Source: Chloroflexota bacterium
Lineage (GTDB): Bacteria; Chloroflexota; Anaerolineae; Anaerolineales; Anaerolineaceae
DNA: 64,000 nt
Direction of reading: 5' to 3'
Assembly (NCBI GenBank): GCA_016887485.1
Contig: CP069394.1
Span: 2,480,001 to 2,544,000 of the forward strand
The first letter of the stretch is position 1. Every line of letters starts with the position of its first letter. A program made the position numbers and the translations under genes. This document shows, piece after piece, positions 28,875-38,347 of the stretch. The notes under the pieces are model-generated. The model saw only the letters and a list, made by a program, of their open reading frames with translations, had not been told where the DNA came from and did no database searches.

Positions 28875-30055
28875 TTTTCCTTTTCACGACTCGTTTGGTG
28901 AACAGGATACTTTGTTTCGTGCAGCTTGACAAATGAATTGGGCGGCAAAGAGAAATTGTCCGGTAGCAGTTTGATATCAAACACACCTTCGGTAGGGTCT
29001 TCAGAGAATTCGACCTTGGAGAGAACGGTGAGGGTGGAGAGGTCAAAGTGGATCAGGATATTATTATCACCGATCAGTAAAGTGCCATCCGGCAATTGGC
29101 AGGCGCCACGCAGAAAATGCTCTCCAATTTTAGTTCTGGAAAAAACCTTGTTGGTGAAGGGATCAAAATGAAGAATTTCCCCAGAACTGGTATCCAGATA
29201 GATCGCTGTTTTGTCCTGCAGGATTCGGATGCTGTGACTGGGTACGACGCAATGATCCAGAATGAGGCTCTCTGTGAGTGGACCGTCTGGGGGGAAGCGT
29301 AGAATCAGGCTGTAGGATTCTTCTTTGGTGATTTTGGTGGCTTCAAATTTATTATTCTCTTTAACGAAGAGCTTTTGATAGGTGTCATAGAGCCAGGGCA
29401 GAAGCCCGGAGAAGATTGTATTTTTGAGTTGATTGTTCCACTTGTGGAAATGATAACGGGAGATGACCCTAACCAAACCACAGGAGATCAGGAGGTCTCC
29501 GTTTTCAAGAAAGGCGAAGCTGTTTACATGCAGGGAATCGGTGATGGCACTGTCATGAGATAAGGGGTTGCGATAGTCATATTTCCCCTTGCGGATGGCG
29601 CGGTCACTCAGGATAGGCTGAATAGGTGTTTTCGCATATTGGTTGATCAGGTCATTGGAACGGAGATCGAAGTATTTTATGATTTCCCCATTAAAATCCA
29701 ACAGTGCGAGGATGTCCGTGCGTGCACTTGTCACCCATACCCCTTCATCGGTCAGCAGAATATCATGGAAGCCTGCACATGTAGGGTGAAAAAAGTAATT
29801 TATCGGTTGCCAGGTCTCATCATAGATGAAAATAGTACTGGCATTTGCAACTGTAACACGATTTCCAAGAAAACTGATTCCCTTTAACCCACGATAGCCG
29901 CCGCGTGGGTTGGGATCAACATTCCGATATGGAGGTTCAATAATTTCTGTCCGCTGGATGATTTCATGCTTGTCTGTGTCATAAACGACAAGATATCCAG
30001 AAGGCTCAAAGGCTTTTGATTTTCGTAAAGCAGTTGGAATAAGAACAATTGACAT
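28871..30055 (-). CDS. TIGR03032/DUF4915-like beta-propeller protein
   Basis: A 394-residue protein without signal peptide. It has repeating propeller strands and the family landmarks I associate with TIGR03032/DUF4915: GFHDILLTDEGVWVTSARTD, LHVNSFAFLENGDLLIS, VPSHSIRILQDKTAIYLDTS and LRGACQLPDGTLLIGDN. The conserved His in FHD, HVN and SHS could form a central site, as in NHL-like or arylsulfotransferase-like propellers. It lies between a sulfotransferase and a flippase and overlaps the flippase gene by 4 bp. Similar proteins often sit near sulfotransferases and glycosyltransferases, so a role in sulfated-glycan assembly is inferred. GGAG precedes the ATG. Confidence 0.7.
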   Translation of the reverse strand: MSIVLIPTALRKSKAFEPSGYLVVYDTDKHEIIQRTEIIEPPYRNVDPNPRGGYRGLKGISFLGNRVTVANASTIFIYDETWQPINYFFHPTCAGFHDILLTDEGVWVTSARTDILALLDFNGEIIKYFDLRSNDLINQYAKTPIQPILSDRAIRKGKYDYRNPLSHDSAITDSLHVNSFAFLENGDLLISCGLVRVISRYHFHKWNNQLKNTIFSGLLPWLYDTYQKLFVKENNKFEATKITKEESYSLILRFPPDGPLTESLILDHCVVPSHSIRILQDKTAIYLDTSSGEILHFDPFTNKVFSRTKIGEHFLRGACQLPDGTLLIGDNNILIHFDLSTLTVLSKVEFSEDPTEGVFDIKLLPDNFSLPPNSFVKLHETKYPVHQTSREKEK

Positions 30056-30104
30056 ACATCAACTCCATATGGGATGGCGCGTTTGGCCTATCCTCATTAA
30101 TTTC

Positions 30105-31010
30105 CTAAGATAGCCAGGAGGAGAGATCACGATTGATCATAGTCTCCAACTGTAAAATTTCGTCCCGATAGGCATCGACCAACTGTTCACGGACCTTATT
30201 GGGAATCTCACGTCGTTTGAGGTTCTTGAAACGAACCCAGGCAGCGAACTTCATCCGCCAGTTTCTTGGCAACACTTTGCGCGAGACCCACCGGATGGGG
30301 TTGGGGCTGGAAAAGAGCCATTTTGAAGCTTTTTGGACGGTTTCACTTTTGACATTACCGGATGCGTTATAGCGCATCAGACTTCCCGGCACGAAGGTGG
30401 GGTCCACATCGAGAAACTCGTAAATTTCTGCCAGCAGGTTATCCAGGTCATTGACAAGGTCTTCATATAGATAAACCCGAATCTGTTCTTTTGGAAAGAG
30501 GGAATAATACCGTTTTAATTGTTCATAATAATGTCCAACATTGGTGAAGTGCCAGATGGGTTCCCAACCGGCAGCCTTCCGGCTTTCTTCTTTTGTTAAG
30601 GCTTCAGCAAAATCATTAGATGTCTCACGTTTATCCCGGACAACATGCATATAGGCAGAAAAAGCTCGATCGGCAGGATTGCGCAGAATCGCGATCAATT
30701 TCGCATCCGGAAGCATCGTATGGATACGCCCGGCTGCCTCAGGACGATAAAGATAAGAAGTGGATGCCTCGCCAATCGCCTTTTCATCCGTCACGCCATC
30801 AAACAGGGCTTGGTAGGTGTCAAAATCCGTGATGGCTTCATGGATTGGATCGCCCGGTCCTGTGGTCATTTTCGATTGGTCATCGAAGGAGAAAAAATGG
30901 GGCTCCTTGGAGGGGCTCATAAAGATCTCGGGGTGCTGCATCAGGTACATATATAAGGAACTGGTACCGGATTTGGCAGCGCCAATGATCAGGAAGTTCG
31001 GTAATGTCAT
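30105..31010 (-). CDS. Sulfotransferase family protein (PAPS-dependent)
   Basis: A 301-residue P-loop sulfotransferase. The 5'-phosphosulfate loop is GAAKSGTSSLY (about 10-20), and the 3'-phosphate region is in AILRNPADRAFSAYMH. It resembles heparan-sulfate N/O-sulfotransferases (LYMYLMQHPEIFMSPSKEPHFF). It transfers sulfate from PAPS to a sugar or similar acceptor in the cytoplasm. It overlaps the glycosyltransferase at 31007 by 4 bp, and the beta-propeller gene follows 49 bp later. The evidence points to a sulfated surface polysaccharide. Confidence 0.92.
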   Translation of the reverse strand: MTLPNFLIIGAAKSGTSSLYMYLMQHPEIFMSPSKEPHFFSFDDQSKMTTGPGDPIHEAITDFDTYQALFDGVTDEKAIGEASTSYLYRPEAAGRIHTMLPDAKLIAILRNPADRAFSAYMHVVRDKRETSNDFAEALTKEESRKAAGWEPIWHFTNVGHYYEQLKRYYSLFPKEQIRVYLYEDLVNDLDNLLAEIYEFLDVDPTFVPGSLMRYNASGNVKSETVQKASKWLFSSPNPIRWVSRKVLPRNWRMKFAAWVRFKNLKRREIPNKVREQLVDAYRDEILQLETMINRDLSSWLS

Positions 31011-31939
31011 TTCTTCTCCCGGGGTTCAGTGAGGGAAATGGTCAGTCCGTTCCATAGCCCGCGAAGGGTGTCTTTGAACGGCCCGCGATTGCCCATTCTC
31101 TCACGAAGTTTCAAAGCATGAATTGCGGCATCAGCGAAAGCATAAGCGAAGGCATAGAGGATGAAATAGAGCTTGGAGAAGATGTTCGGCGCATGTTTGC
31201 GAATGAAGATCATCTTACTTTTATTCCAGTTATAAGCCGTAAAGGCTGTATAGGAGATGGAGCCCACTTTATGCCAGATCTTTGCCTCGGGGACATACAT
31301 GATCTTATAACCGAGAGCCTGGGCGCGGTCACAAAAGTCAAATTCTTCATAATATACAAAGAAGTCTGTGTCAAAACCGCCCGTTTTCTCCAACACCACC
31401 CGGCTGATCAACATAGTGGCCCCCCAAGTGTAATCGACCTGCCGGATATGGCTGTTTTCAGGCGAGTCAGTTTGACCGCGGAAGCCATCCGTTATTTTGA
31501 AGAACCGACCTTTTGAATCCACGCCGCCATACCAAATGACGTCATGGGGATTATAGAAGTAGATCTTAGGGCTGATGATGCCAATGGATGGATCGGAATT
31601 GGCGACTTCGATCAGAGGAGCCAGGAAATTAGGATCGACTTCAATGTCTGAGTCCATCCGGATCACATACTCTGCGCCGTGAGCCAGGGCATAGTTGAAT
31701 CCGGCATTGGAGCCGCCTGTGGCGCCAATGTTGTTTTCCAGGGCCAGCAGGTGCACCTTAGGATAATTGGCTTTCATCTTTTCAACTGTGTCGTCTTTTG
31801 AGCCATTATCCACCACGATGACCTGCTCCATGTTCACTTCGGATTTTGCGAGTGAATCGAGGGTGGCGATCAGGTCATCGGCCCGGTTAAAGGTGGGGAT
31901 GACGGCCCAAAAGGAATCGCGAGTCAATTTTTCAGTCAA
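31007..31939 (-). CDS. Glycosyltransferase family 2 (rhamnosyltransferase-like)
   Basis: About 310 residues. The probable start is a TTG at 31939 with AAGGAAAG upstream, overlapping the end of the previous GT2 by 8 bp; a longer GTG start at 31975 is inside that gene. GT-A features: AVIPTFNRADDL, VVDNGSKDDT, the DxD equivalent in IRMDSDIEVDP, and WGATMLISR in the acceptor part. The VVDNGSxD and FDTDFFVYYEEFDFCDRA pattern matches WbbL-like rhamnosyltransferases. The C-terminus has an amphipathic segment. Adds one sugar to the repeat unit. Confidence 0.9.
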   Translation of the reverse strand: MTEKLTRDSFWAVIPTFNRADDLIATLDSLAKSEVNMEQVIVVDNGSKDDTVEKMKANYPKVHLLALENNIGATGGSNAGFNYALAHGAEYVIRMDSDIEVDPNFLAPLIEVANSDPSIGIISPKIYFYNPHDVIWYGGVDSKGRFFKITDGFRGQTDSPENSHIRQVDYTWGATMLISRVVLEKTGGFDTDFFVYYEEFDFCDRAQALGYKIMYVPEAKIWHKVGSISYTAFTAYNWNKSKMIFIRKHAPNIFSKLYFILYAFAYAFADAAIHALKLRERMGNRGPFKDTLRGLWNGLTISLTEPREKK

Positions 31940-32831
31940 CAGTCTTTCCTTCCAAACGATCAGCAGCACCGGCACACCAGGCTGCTTTCAATCGGTAAAC
32001 GTATGGGATGATTTTCGCGTTTTTACGAACCTCTTTGGTCCGGGCCACAATCTTCAGTGTGGTCCAGGCGGCGATCAAGGGCTTGAAGATTCGCCAGACC
32101 GCGGCGGATTTCAACAAGGCGGGCATGTGAAAGATTTCAGGATGCTCATAGCGGACATCAATCATGTAATATCCTGAGCGGTAATTGTCTCTCCTGAGTG
32201 CCTCAAAATCATGCCGTGGTGGGTGATGTTCCACAATCGCGGCTGGTTCGAAGAGTAAGTGGATCCCGGCGTGGGTCATGCGGGAAGTCCATTCTATGTC
32301 CTGACCGCGCATCAGGGCCTCGTTTAAGGGGCCAACCTTTTCGACCACTTCACGCTTCATGGCCAGGTTGAGGGTTGGCAGGTAGTGATGTTCCTCGCGG
32401 GGCTGGGATGCAAGCTGTTCGTGGAACATCGAGAGATTATAAACGAGCAGCCAGAAATTATCCGTGGGGGATTGGACGCCGCCGCCAACCACCTGCCAGC
32501 CTTCGGCGAAATCAGCAAAGAAAGTGTCAATCCAGCCGGGCAGAGCGATGCAGTCGGCATCAATGAAGATCAGCGAATCGGAAGCGGCTTCGCGGATGCC
32601 AATGTTGCGGGCTTCCGCCGCACCAACCGGTGCGGGTGTCTTGATGAATTTGACCTCAGAGAAATTTTCCACCAGCCCAAATTTATCCATCCCCACTACG
32701 ATGATCTCAAAGCTGCGGTCGGTTTCCTGGGATAGGATGGACTGGATCGTCCGGTCGATAACTGGCGAGTGCAGGTTGGGGATGATGATCGAACAATCGA
32801 GTTTAGTCTGAGCTTGTGGTTCCTGGGTCAT
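31932..32831 (-). CDS. Glycosyltransferase family 2
   Basis: A 299-residue GT-A enzyme: CSIIIPNLHSPVIDRTIQSIL, then EIIVVGMDKFG, the DxD as FIDADCIALPGWID, and the acceptor/catalytic region ALMRGQDIEWTSRMTHAG. The D-A-D triplet binds the metal and nucleotide sugar. Substrate not predictable. It is followed by an overlapping GT2 gene, 56 bp after the upstream GT4 gene. Confidence 0.9.
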   Translation of the reverse strand: MTQEPQAQTKLDCSIIIPNLHSPVIDRTIQSILSQETDRSFEIIVVGMDKFGLVENFSEVKFIKTPAPVGAAEARNIGIREAASDSLIFIDADCIALPGWIDTFFADFAEGWQVVGGGVQSPTDNFWLLVYNLSMFHEQLASQPREEHHYLPTLNLAMKREVVEKVGPLNEALMRGQDIEWTSRMTHAGIHLLFEPAAIVEHHPPRHDFEALRRDNYRSGYYMIDVRYEHPEIFHMPALLKSAAVWRIFKPLIAAWTTLKIVARTKEVRKNAKIIPYVYRLKAAWCAGAADRLEGKTVD

Positions 32832-32887
32832 AAGCCGCGTTTATTTTCCATATTCATCAAGTAAATATCAAGCCCGTAGTTGGCGGG

Positions 32888-34054
32888 TCAGTTTTGCTGC
32901 AATACGTTATTGTAGATGGCTATTATACTCTCCGCCAGCACGTTCCAGTCATAATGGGCCTTGGCGCGTTCCCTGCCCTGAAGGGCTGCGCTCTGCCAGA
33001 AGGATTTATCTTCCAGCAGGGTCGTAACCGCCTGGGCAAGTTCGTCGCTGTTGCCTGGCTCAAAGGTGAGTCCGGTTTCCGGCGTGATGACAGTGGGGAT
33101 GCCGCCGGCGCGGCTGCCAATGCAGGGTGTGCCGCTGGCCATCGCTTCCACCAACACAGCGCCCTGGCCTTCTTCGGTGGAGGGGAGGATGAAGATTTTG
33201 GCTTCCCGCATCAATCGGGCGACATCAGCCTGGGATTGGGTACCCAGGAACTGGACGCGATCTCGCAGGGCATGCTGGTCGGTGTAGACTTCCAGTGACT
33301 GCCGCAGGTCACCTTCTCCAACGATCTGTAATTGCAGGGTTGGGAATTGATCCCGGAGTTTCTCCATGGCCTGCAGCAGGGTGATAACGCTCTTACGTTT
33401 GATCAGCGAGCCGACATAGATCAGGGTGTCTTTCCGGTCTTCCGGCGCGCCTACAGGGAACTTGCTGATATCAATCCCGGTGGGGATCACCTGGATCTTC
33501 TCTGGTGAAATGCCAACACTTTCAGCACCCTCAGCCAGCGCCTGGCTGACGGCGATGATGTGGCTGGCATGTTCTAATGCAGTTTTGACCGGAATCTTAA
33601 GCAGTGGCTTATCAACGGTTTTGAAAATATCGCTGCCGTGGATTGTGACCACATAGGGCAGGTGATGGAAGGGGCGGGTGATTGCGGAGGCAAACCCGGC
33701 CAGGCTGAAATTCGCGTGGATGATGTCGCAGCCTTTAGCGTGCCGGGCGACAGCATCGGTTAGCGCAGCGACATATGGGATCATCGCTAATTTGTAGATA
33801 AAACCGCGCTTCCAGGCAGCCGGCAAGCCCGCCGAATCCTTTTGGAGGACCTCCGCTTTTTCCGGCAGGTATTTTGCCCGGAAGACTTCCATTCCCTCGA
33901 AAATTTCGTGCTGTTTGGTGCCAGGTTGATGGGGCGTGATGATCCGGACTGTGTGGCCTTTGGCCTGAATGGCCCGGGCGACATCAATGATGAACGGCAC
34001 TCGGAAATCGCCTTCCCACCGAGGAAAATTCGTTGTGACAATCGCAATTTTCAT
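32888..34054 (-). CDS. Glycosyltransferase family 4 (GT-B)
   Basis: A 388-residue GT-B enzyme. The acceptor half begins KIAIVTTNFPRWEGDFRVPFI and has the Gly/His-rich loop near ANFSLAGFASAI; the donor half has IYVGSLIKRKSVITLLQA, LQIVGEGDLRQSLE, and the EX7E motif in STEEGQGAVLVEAMASGTPCIGS, then GIPTVI. Retaining transferase for a nucleotide sugar such as GDP-mannose. It follows the GT-C membrane protein by 112 bp. Confidence 0.95.
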   Translation of the reverse strand: MKIAIVTTNFPRWEGDFRVPFIIDVARAIQAKGHTVRIITPHQPGTKQHEIFEGMEVFRAKYLPEKAEVLQKDSAGLPAAWKRGFIYKLAMIPYVAALTDAVARHAKGCDIIHANFSLAGFASAITRPFHHLPYVVTIHGSDIFKTVDKPLLKIPVKTALEHASHIIAVSQALAEGAESVGISPEKIQVIPTGIDISKFPVGAPEDRKDTLIYVGSLIKRKSVITLLQAMEKLRDQFPTLQLQIVGEGDLRQSLEVYTDQHALRDRVQFLGTQSQADVARLMREAKIFILPSTEEGQGAVLVEAMASGTPCIGSRAGGIPTVITPETGLTFEPGNSDELAQAVTTLLEDKSFWQSAALQGRERAKAHYDWNVLAESIIAIYNNVLQQN

Positions 34055-34166
34055 AAGGTCTCAGTCATTGAACAAGGGTTGAGCGTGGCATCAAGCCATT
34101 TTGGTAACATCTCAATCTTACCATTGCTGCCCTGATAAATCTCAGGGATTTTGGGTTTCCCACGTT

Positions 34167-35996
34167 TCAATAATGAAGGATTTGGAAAATCTCCACCTGG
34201 TCATTTTGATAGATTTCAGATATGCCTTCACATCCCGCGAGACCTTCGGCTTGCAGGCTGCCCGTTCCTTCCCGGATGTAAATCCAATTCAGATTGGCTT
34301 CATTCACCAGTTTCCAAAACGCTGGGTCACAGGTTGTGAGGGTGCTGGCGACCTTTCCCCATTTGATCAACTGCCGCACATTGTCTTTATCGGGCGAGAA
34401 ACCATAGAACACGGTTGGCACCAGGGACCAGCGGCCGGTATAAGGTAACAGCCACCCCCCGCCATCCACGCCGCGGTAATTGTTGTTTTGCCAGTAGGAG
34501 GTATTGATCAGGAACCGGGCATCGGTGGGGGTGTTCTCCGTCACCCAATCCAGTGCTTCAATGTCGGGTTCGGTGACCAGCACGGTCACCGAATTGACGA
34601 TATGCGAGCTGAGGTCGTAGCCCCAGATGCCCCAGCCAGCCACAAACAGGGCAGGGATCAGGAGGGTAATCCAGCTTCGCTTGAGCCATTTTGACAACAA
34701 AACGCCCGCTTGCCAGAAAGCCCACCCCGCGAAAAGTGAGAGAGGCAGGAAAAAGGTGATGGCAAAATGGTCCGGCCTGAAGGGCTTGAGTGCCAGGCTC
34801 CACGGCAGGGCCAGGACCGCGCAGACAACCGTCCAAACCCCAAAAACGATTCGCTGGCGTTTGATGAAGGCCCAGATCAAGCCAATCCCGGCCGGGATCA
34901 ACAGCCAATGGTTGCTTGCTGGGCCAAGCAATTTCCAGATATAGGAGGCTGTGTCCGTAGCGGCCTGGAAGCTATCCAGTGCGTCGGGCAGGTTAGATTC
35001 GATGCCTGTACTTAGTGCGGAAAGGTTCAGCACGCGTAACACCCAGGGCAAAGCCAGCAGGAATCCCAACCCCGCACCGATCAACACTCCGCGGGCATTG
35101 AATAATGCGGTCAGCAGGGTCTTCAGGCGGGGCAGGAAAACGGCCAAGATGAGAATAATAAGGAAGAAGGCCAAAAGTAGTGCTGTGAAGTAGTGGGCCA
35201 ACAGCACACTACCGGTGAGGAGGCCCAGGAGGGCGATCTCGCGTTTATTGCCGGGCTTTTGTTTTAGTCTGAGCGCCGCGGCCATCGCCAGGGGGAGCAG
35301 GACCAGCCCGGCGGTCAGGGGATAGCGCCCCCAGGTTAGGAAATAGGCCGGCATGCGGGTGACGAAGCTCACCAGGATAGCCGCTGCCAGGGCAGGCCGC
35401 CAATCCTTCCAAAGGGTTTTCCCCAGGGCATAGATGGAAAGAGAAACCGAAGCATTCAGTAACTGCCCAAAGGTCAGGATTGACTGGTCGATGGATAGAC
35501 CGCTGAGGCTTGTGAAGAGGGCTGTGGCGGCATGAAAGCTAAAATGGTAATAGAAAGGCTGGTTGAGGTAGGGTGTGAGGTTTTCCGGCAGGCCGCGTTG
35601 TTCCAGTATGGCGCGGATGATGAGGTAGTGATGCTGAGAATCAACCCAATTCGGTAAGAGCAGGCCATCAGCCTGATAGAGCCGCCAGGCGATCAGCCCG
35701 CCAAACAAGGCCAGGCCGATTAAAGCGGCCCATAGTTGGCTTTTGTGAAATTGGGGTTTGCACCGGATGAAACCAAAGATTGCAAGGCCCGCAAATCCTG
35801 CCATAAGCAAGCTTATCCCAAGCGGCGAGAAGCGGACGCTAAGGGTGAAGGCCCACTCTGCCAGCAGCCCGATGGTGGCCAGGCTGATGCCGATGATTTG
35901 TGCCAGAGCGACCATTGGGTCACGGCCGCGCCGACCCAGCCAGGCCCATCCCGCCAGTCCGGGCAGCAGTATCAAGCCCAGCGCAAGGATGCTCAC
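34167..35996 (-). CDS. GT-C-fold multi-pass membrane protein, putative glycosyltransferase
   Basis: A 609-residue membrane protein with about 11-13 TM helices. It starts at a GTG that overlaps the folK stop by 4 bp (GTGA). After two helices an external loop has WVDSQHHYLIIRAIL and FYYHFSFHA, typical of GT-C/PMT-like enzymes in which an Asp in the first external loop is catalytic. The C-terminal about 110 residues form a soluble external domain (VTENTPTDARFLIN, WLLPYTGRWSL). It would use a polyprenyl-phosphate sugar at the outer face. Similar proteins are annotated DUF6541-like or ArnT-like. Confidence 0.75.
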   Translation of the reverse strand: MSILALGLILLPGLAGWAWLGRRGRDPMVALAQIIGISLATIGLLAEWAFTLSVRFSPLGISLLMAGFAGLAIFGFIRCKPQFHKSQLWAALIGLALFGGLIAWRLYQADGLLLPNWVDSQHHYLIIRAILEQRGLPENLTPYLNQPFYYHFSFHAATALFTSLSGLSIDQSILTFGQLLNASVSLSIYALGKTLWKDWRPALAAAILVSFVTRMPAYFLTWGRYPLTAGLVLLPLAMAAALRLKQKPGNKREIALLGLLTGSVLLAHYFTALLLAFFLIILILAVFLPRLKTLLTALFNARGVLIGAGLGFLLALPWVLRVLNLSALSTGIESNLPDALDSFQAATDTASYIWKLLGPASNHWLLIPAGIGLIWAFIKRQRIVFGVWTVVCAVLALPWSLALKPFRPDHFAITFFLPLSLFAGWAFWQAGVLLSKWLKRSWITLLIPALFVAGWGIWGYDLSSHIVNSVTVLVTEPDIEALDWVTENTPTDARFLINTSYWQNNNYRGVDGGGWLLPYTGRWSLVPTVFYGFSPDKDNVRQLIKWGKVASTLTTCDPAFWKLVNEANLNWIYIREGTGSLQAEGLAGCEGISEIYQNDQVEIFQILHY

Positions 35997-36469
35997 AGCT
36001 TGCGTACGCCTTCCGGATCGACCTTGGCGAGCAGATCATGGATGGATTCGTTCAGAACCGGATGAACAAAATCCGGTGCAATTTCATCCAGCGGCACAAG
36101 CACGAAGGCCCGATCCTGCAGCCGGGGATGCGGAATGGTGATGATTTCGCCTTCAACAACCTCCGAACCGTAGAACAGGATATCGAGGTCAATCAGCCTT
36201 GGGCCATTACGGAAAGTTTCTTCCCGACCCATCTCTGCTTCAATGGATTTGAGCAAGTGAAGCAGGGGCAGCGGCTGAAGGGTGGTGTCGACCTCAATTA
36301 CCTGATTGAGGAATTCGGGTTGGTCGGTATAACCCCAGGGCGGGGTGGCGTAAATTGAGGATTTGCGAATCACGCGCACTTTGGGCGCCAGGGACTCGAT
36401 TGCTTTTTGCAGGTTGGTTTCCCGCTCACCGAGATTGGTGCCAAGCGCCAGGTAGATGGGTGAGGCCAT
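35993..36469 (-). CDS. folK: 6-hydroxymethyl-7,8-dihydropterin pyrophosphokinase
   Basis: Folate biosynthesis enzyme transferring pyrophosphate from ATP to hydroxymethyl-dihydropterin. 158 residues from the ATG at 36469; a 40-residue upstream extension in the same frame overlaps hom and has no sense as a leader. Family motifs: YLALGTNLGERETNL at the start, SSIYATPPWGYTDQPEFLNQVIEV, and GPRLIDLDILFYG followed by IPHPRLQDRAFVLVPL. GGAGG is 10 bases before the ATG. It follows hom by 2 bp and overlaps the GT-C gene by 4 bp. Confidence 0.96.
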   Translation of the reverse strand: MASPIYLALGTNLGERETNLQKAIESLAPKVRVIRKSSIYATPPWGYTDQPEFLNQVIEVDTTLQPLPLLHLLKSIEAEMGREETFRNGPRLIDLDILFYGSEVVEGEIITIPHPRLQDRAFVLVPLDEIAPDFVHPVLNESIHDLLAKVDPEGVRKL

Positions 36470-36471
36470 GA

Positions 36472-37503
36472 CTAGACTACCTCCAGAATATTGAGCATAT
36501 CCGCCAGCAGGCCATACGCGGTGGTTTCGGGGCCGGGGTCGCTTTCGAGCACGCCCAGGCCGGGGAGCACATCCAACTGGAATTGGCAATAGGAGCTGGT
36601 GCCGTTGACGCTGAAGAGAGGTGAATCAGGACCGACCCGCTGCGGGGCGACCTTGGTAATGATCCGGTCATCCTGCCGCTTTGCTGAACAAACCAACTTC
36701 CAGCGTTCCCCGTCGGCTTTGGCCTCTGCGATCATCTCGGGGGTCACGCCGCGAATACCGGTGCGGTCCACCTGTTGGGTTGTGAGGGGGGTGCCCATCA
36801 GCACGGTGACCAGGGCGGCCACCTTGATGGAGGCATCCCAGCCGTCAATATCATTGCTGGGGTCGGTCTCGGTGATGCCGATCGAGCGGCCGAAATCCAC
36901 GGCCTCATCGAGGCTCTTCCCCTGTTCCATCATTTCCAGCAGCAGGTTAGTGCAGGAATTGAGGATGCCGTGAAAAGAGATCAGGTTTGCGCCGACCAGC
37001 GGTTCACGGAAGAGCGCAAAGATCGGTGCGCCATCCATCACTGCCGATTCGAACAGGAAACGCTTATCCATTTTTACCGCCAGAGAGGTCAGGTGTTGGT
37101 ACCCATGCACCACCGGACCCTTATTGGCGGTCACGGCGTGCATGCCCGACTCGAGTGCTTTTTCGATGTGGCTGATTGCCGGTTGACCGGTTTGAGGGTT
37201 CACCGGGGTAGTCTCGAACATGAAATCCGCCGGGCATTGCTGGATTAAGGCAAGTGCCTCCGCAGGGGCATCCATCGTGCTGAGCGAATCCAGAGAGCTG
37301 CCGCTTTCGACAAGAGAAAGTGCCTGCTCAAGGTCCAGCCCAGCGGGATTGACCGCCCGGCCGTGTGAACCGGTGATGATGCCGGTGACGGAAACGGATA
37401 AGTCATATTTATCAGCCAGTTCGACCTTTTTCTTCAACAGTAAACGGGCAAAGGCTTTGCCAACGTTTCCAAAGCCCACCAGGCAGAGGCGGTATTTTTT
37501 CAT
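36472..37503 (-). CDS. hom: Homoserine dehydrogenase (no ACT domain)
   Basis: Reduces aspartate semialdehyde to homoserine for threonine and methionine. 343 residues: NAD(P)-binding LVGFGNVGKAFARLL at the start, TANKGPVVHG in the cofactor region, catalytic LFESAVMDGAPIFALFREPL and NDIDGWDASIKVAAL. The C-terminal ACT regulatory domain is missing, as in several short archaeal-type enzymes, so feedback inhibition by threonine is not expected through ACT. First gene of the hom-folK-GT-C overlap series. Confidence 0.95.
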   Translation of the reverse strand: MKKYRLCLVGFGNVGKAFARLLLKKKVELADKYDLSVSVTGIITGSHGRAVNPAGLDLEQALSLVESGSSLDSLSTMDAPAEALALIQQCPADFMFETTPVNPQTGQPAISHIEKALESGMHAVTANKGPVVHGYQHLTSLAVKMDKRFLFESAVMDGAPIFALFREPLVGANLISFHGILNSCTNLLLEMMEQGKSLDEAVDFGRSIGITETDPSNDIDGWDASIKVAALVTVLMGTPLTTQQVDRTGIRGVTPEMIAEAKADGERWKLVCSAKRQDDRIITKVAPQRVGPDSPLFSVNGTSSYCQFQLDVLPGLGVLESDPGPETTAYGLLADMLNILEVV

Positions 37504-37622
37504 GGTTGGTCATCCTCTCAACAATATTGATTTCATTAATTTAACCACAGAAATGAGGCTTTGCGGTGGATTAATAGCCGGAAGCTTGTTGATTGGCCCC
37601 GGATGCGATTAGAATTGGGGGC

Positions 37623-38327
37623 ATGGCAAACAACGAACCCCGCGTATTACTTTTTGACATTGACGGCACCCTGCTCAACCCAGCCAAAGAAGGGCGAATC
37701 TGCCTTTCACAGGCGTTGACGGAGGTTTTTGGCACGACAGGCCCAATTGTGGATTTCCCTATGGCGGGCAAGACCGATTGGCAGATCGTGACCGAACTGA
37801 TGACTGAGGCTGGGCTCCCAGCGGATCAAATTGATACCGGACGCGAGGCGGCATTTGACGCCTATGTCCGCGCAGTCGCAGAGGCCGCGCCGACCTTGCA
37901 GATGCTGCTGCTACCCGGGGTGGAGGTGCTTCTGGCGGCGCTTACCGGACAGGCGGACTATGCTCTGGGTTTGGTGACCGGGAACGTTCGGGACTCCGTC
38001 CCGCATAAATTGCGCGCGGTGGGGATTAACCCGGCGCTGTTCACCTTTGGCGCTTATGGCAGTGAACGGCTGCACCGTAATGACCTGCCGGGGTTGGCGA
38101 TTTCCCGGTTGGAGGATCAATGGGGTCGGTCGATTGACCGGGATCAGGTCCTCGTGATCGGAGATACCTCCCGCGATATTGAATGCGCCCGACATGCCGG
38201 GGTCAAGGTCCTGGCTGTGGCGACCGGGCATACTTCAGCGGAAGAATTGGTTGAACACCAGCCGGACTATGTCCTGAATGACCTAACGGATACTGATGAA
38301 GTAATGAAGATATTTCAGACTTTCTAA
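37623..38327 (+). CDS. HAD-superfamily hydrolase (phosphoglycolate phosphatase-like)
   Basis: A 234-residue HAD phosphatase. Motif I is LLFDIDGTLLNP with the nucleophile Asp and general acid Asp; motif II Thr in LGLVTGN; motif III Lys region near AVGINPALFTFGAYGSE; motif IV in VLVIGDTSRDIECARHAGV. The helical cap sits between motifs I and II. I use the ATG at 37623; an in-frame TTG at 37593 is less likely. Resembles Gph-like enzymes; substrate unknown. Single gene, divergent from hom. Confidence 0.9.
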   Translation: MANNEPRVLLFDIDGTLLNPAKEGRICLSQALTEVFGTTGPIVDFPMAGKTDWQIVTELMTEAGLPADQIDTGREAAFDAYVRAVAEAAPTLQMLLLPGVEVLLAALTGQADYALGLVTGNVRDSVPHKLRAVGINPALFTFGAYGSERLHRNDLPGLAISRLEDQWGRSIDRDQVLVIGDTSRDIECARHAGVKVLAVATGHTSAEELVEHQPDYVLNDLTDTDEVMKIFQTF

Positions 38328-38347
38328 GGCTGGGAAACTATCAAAAA

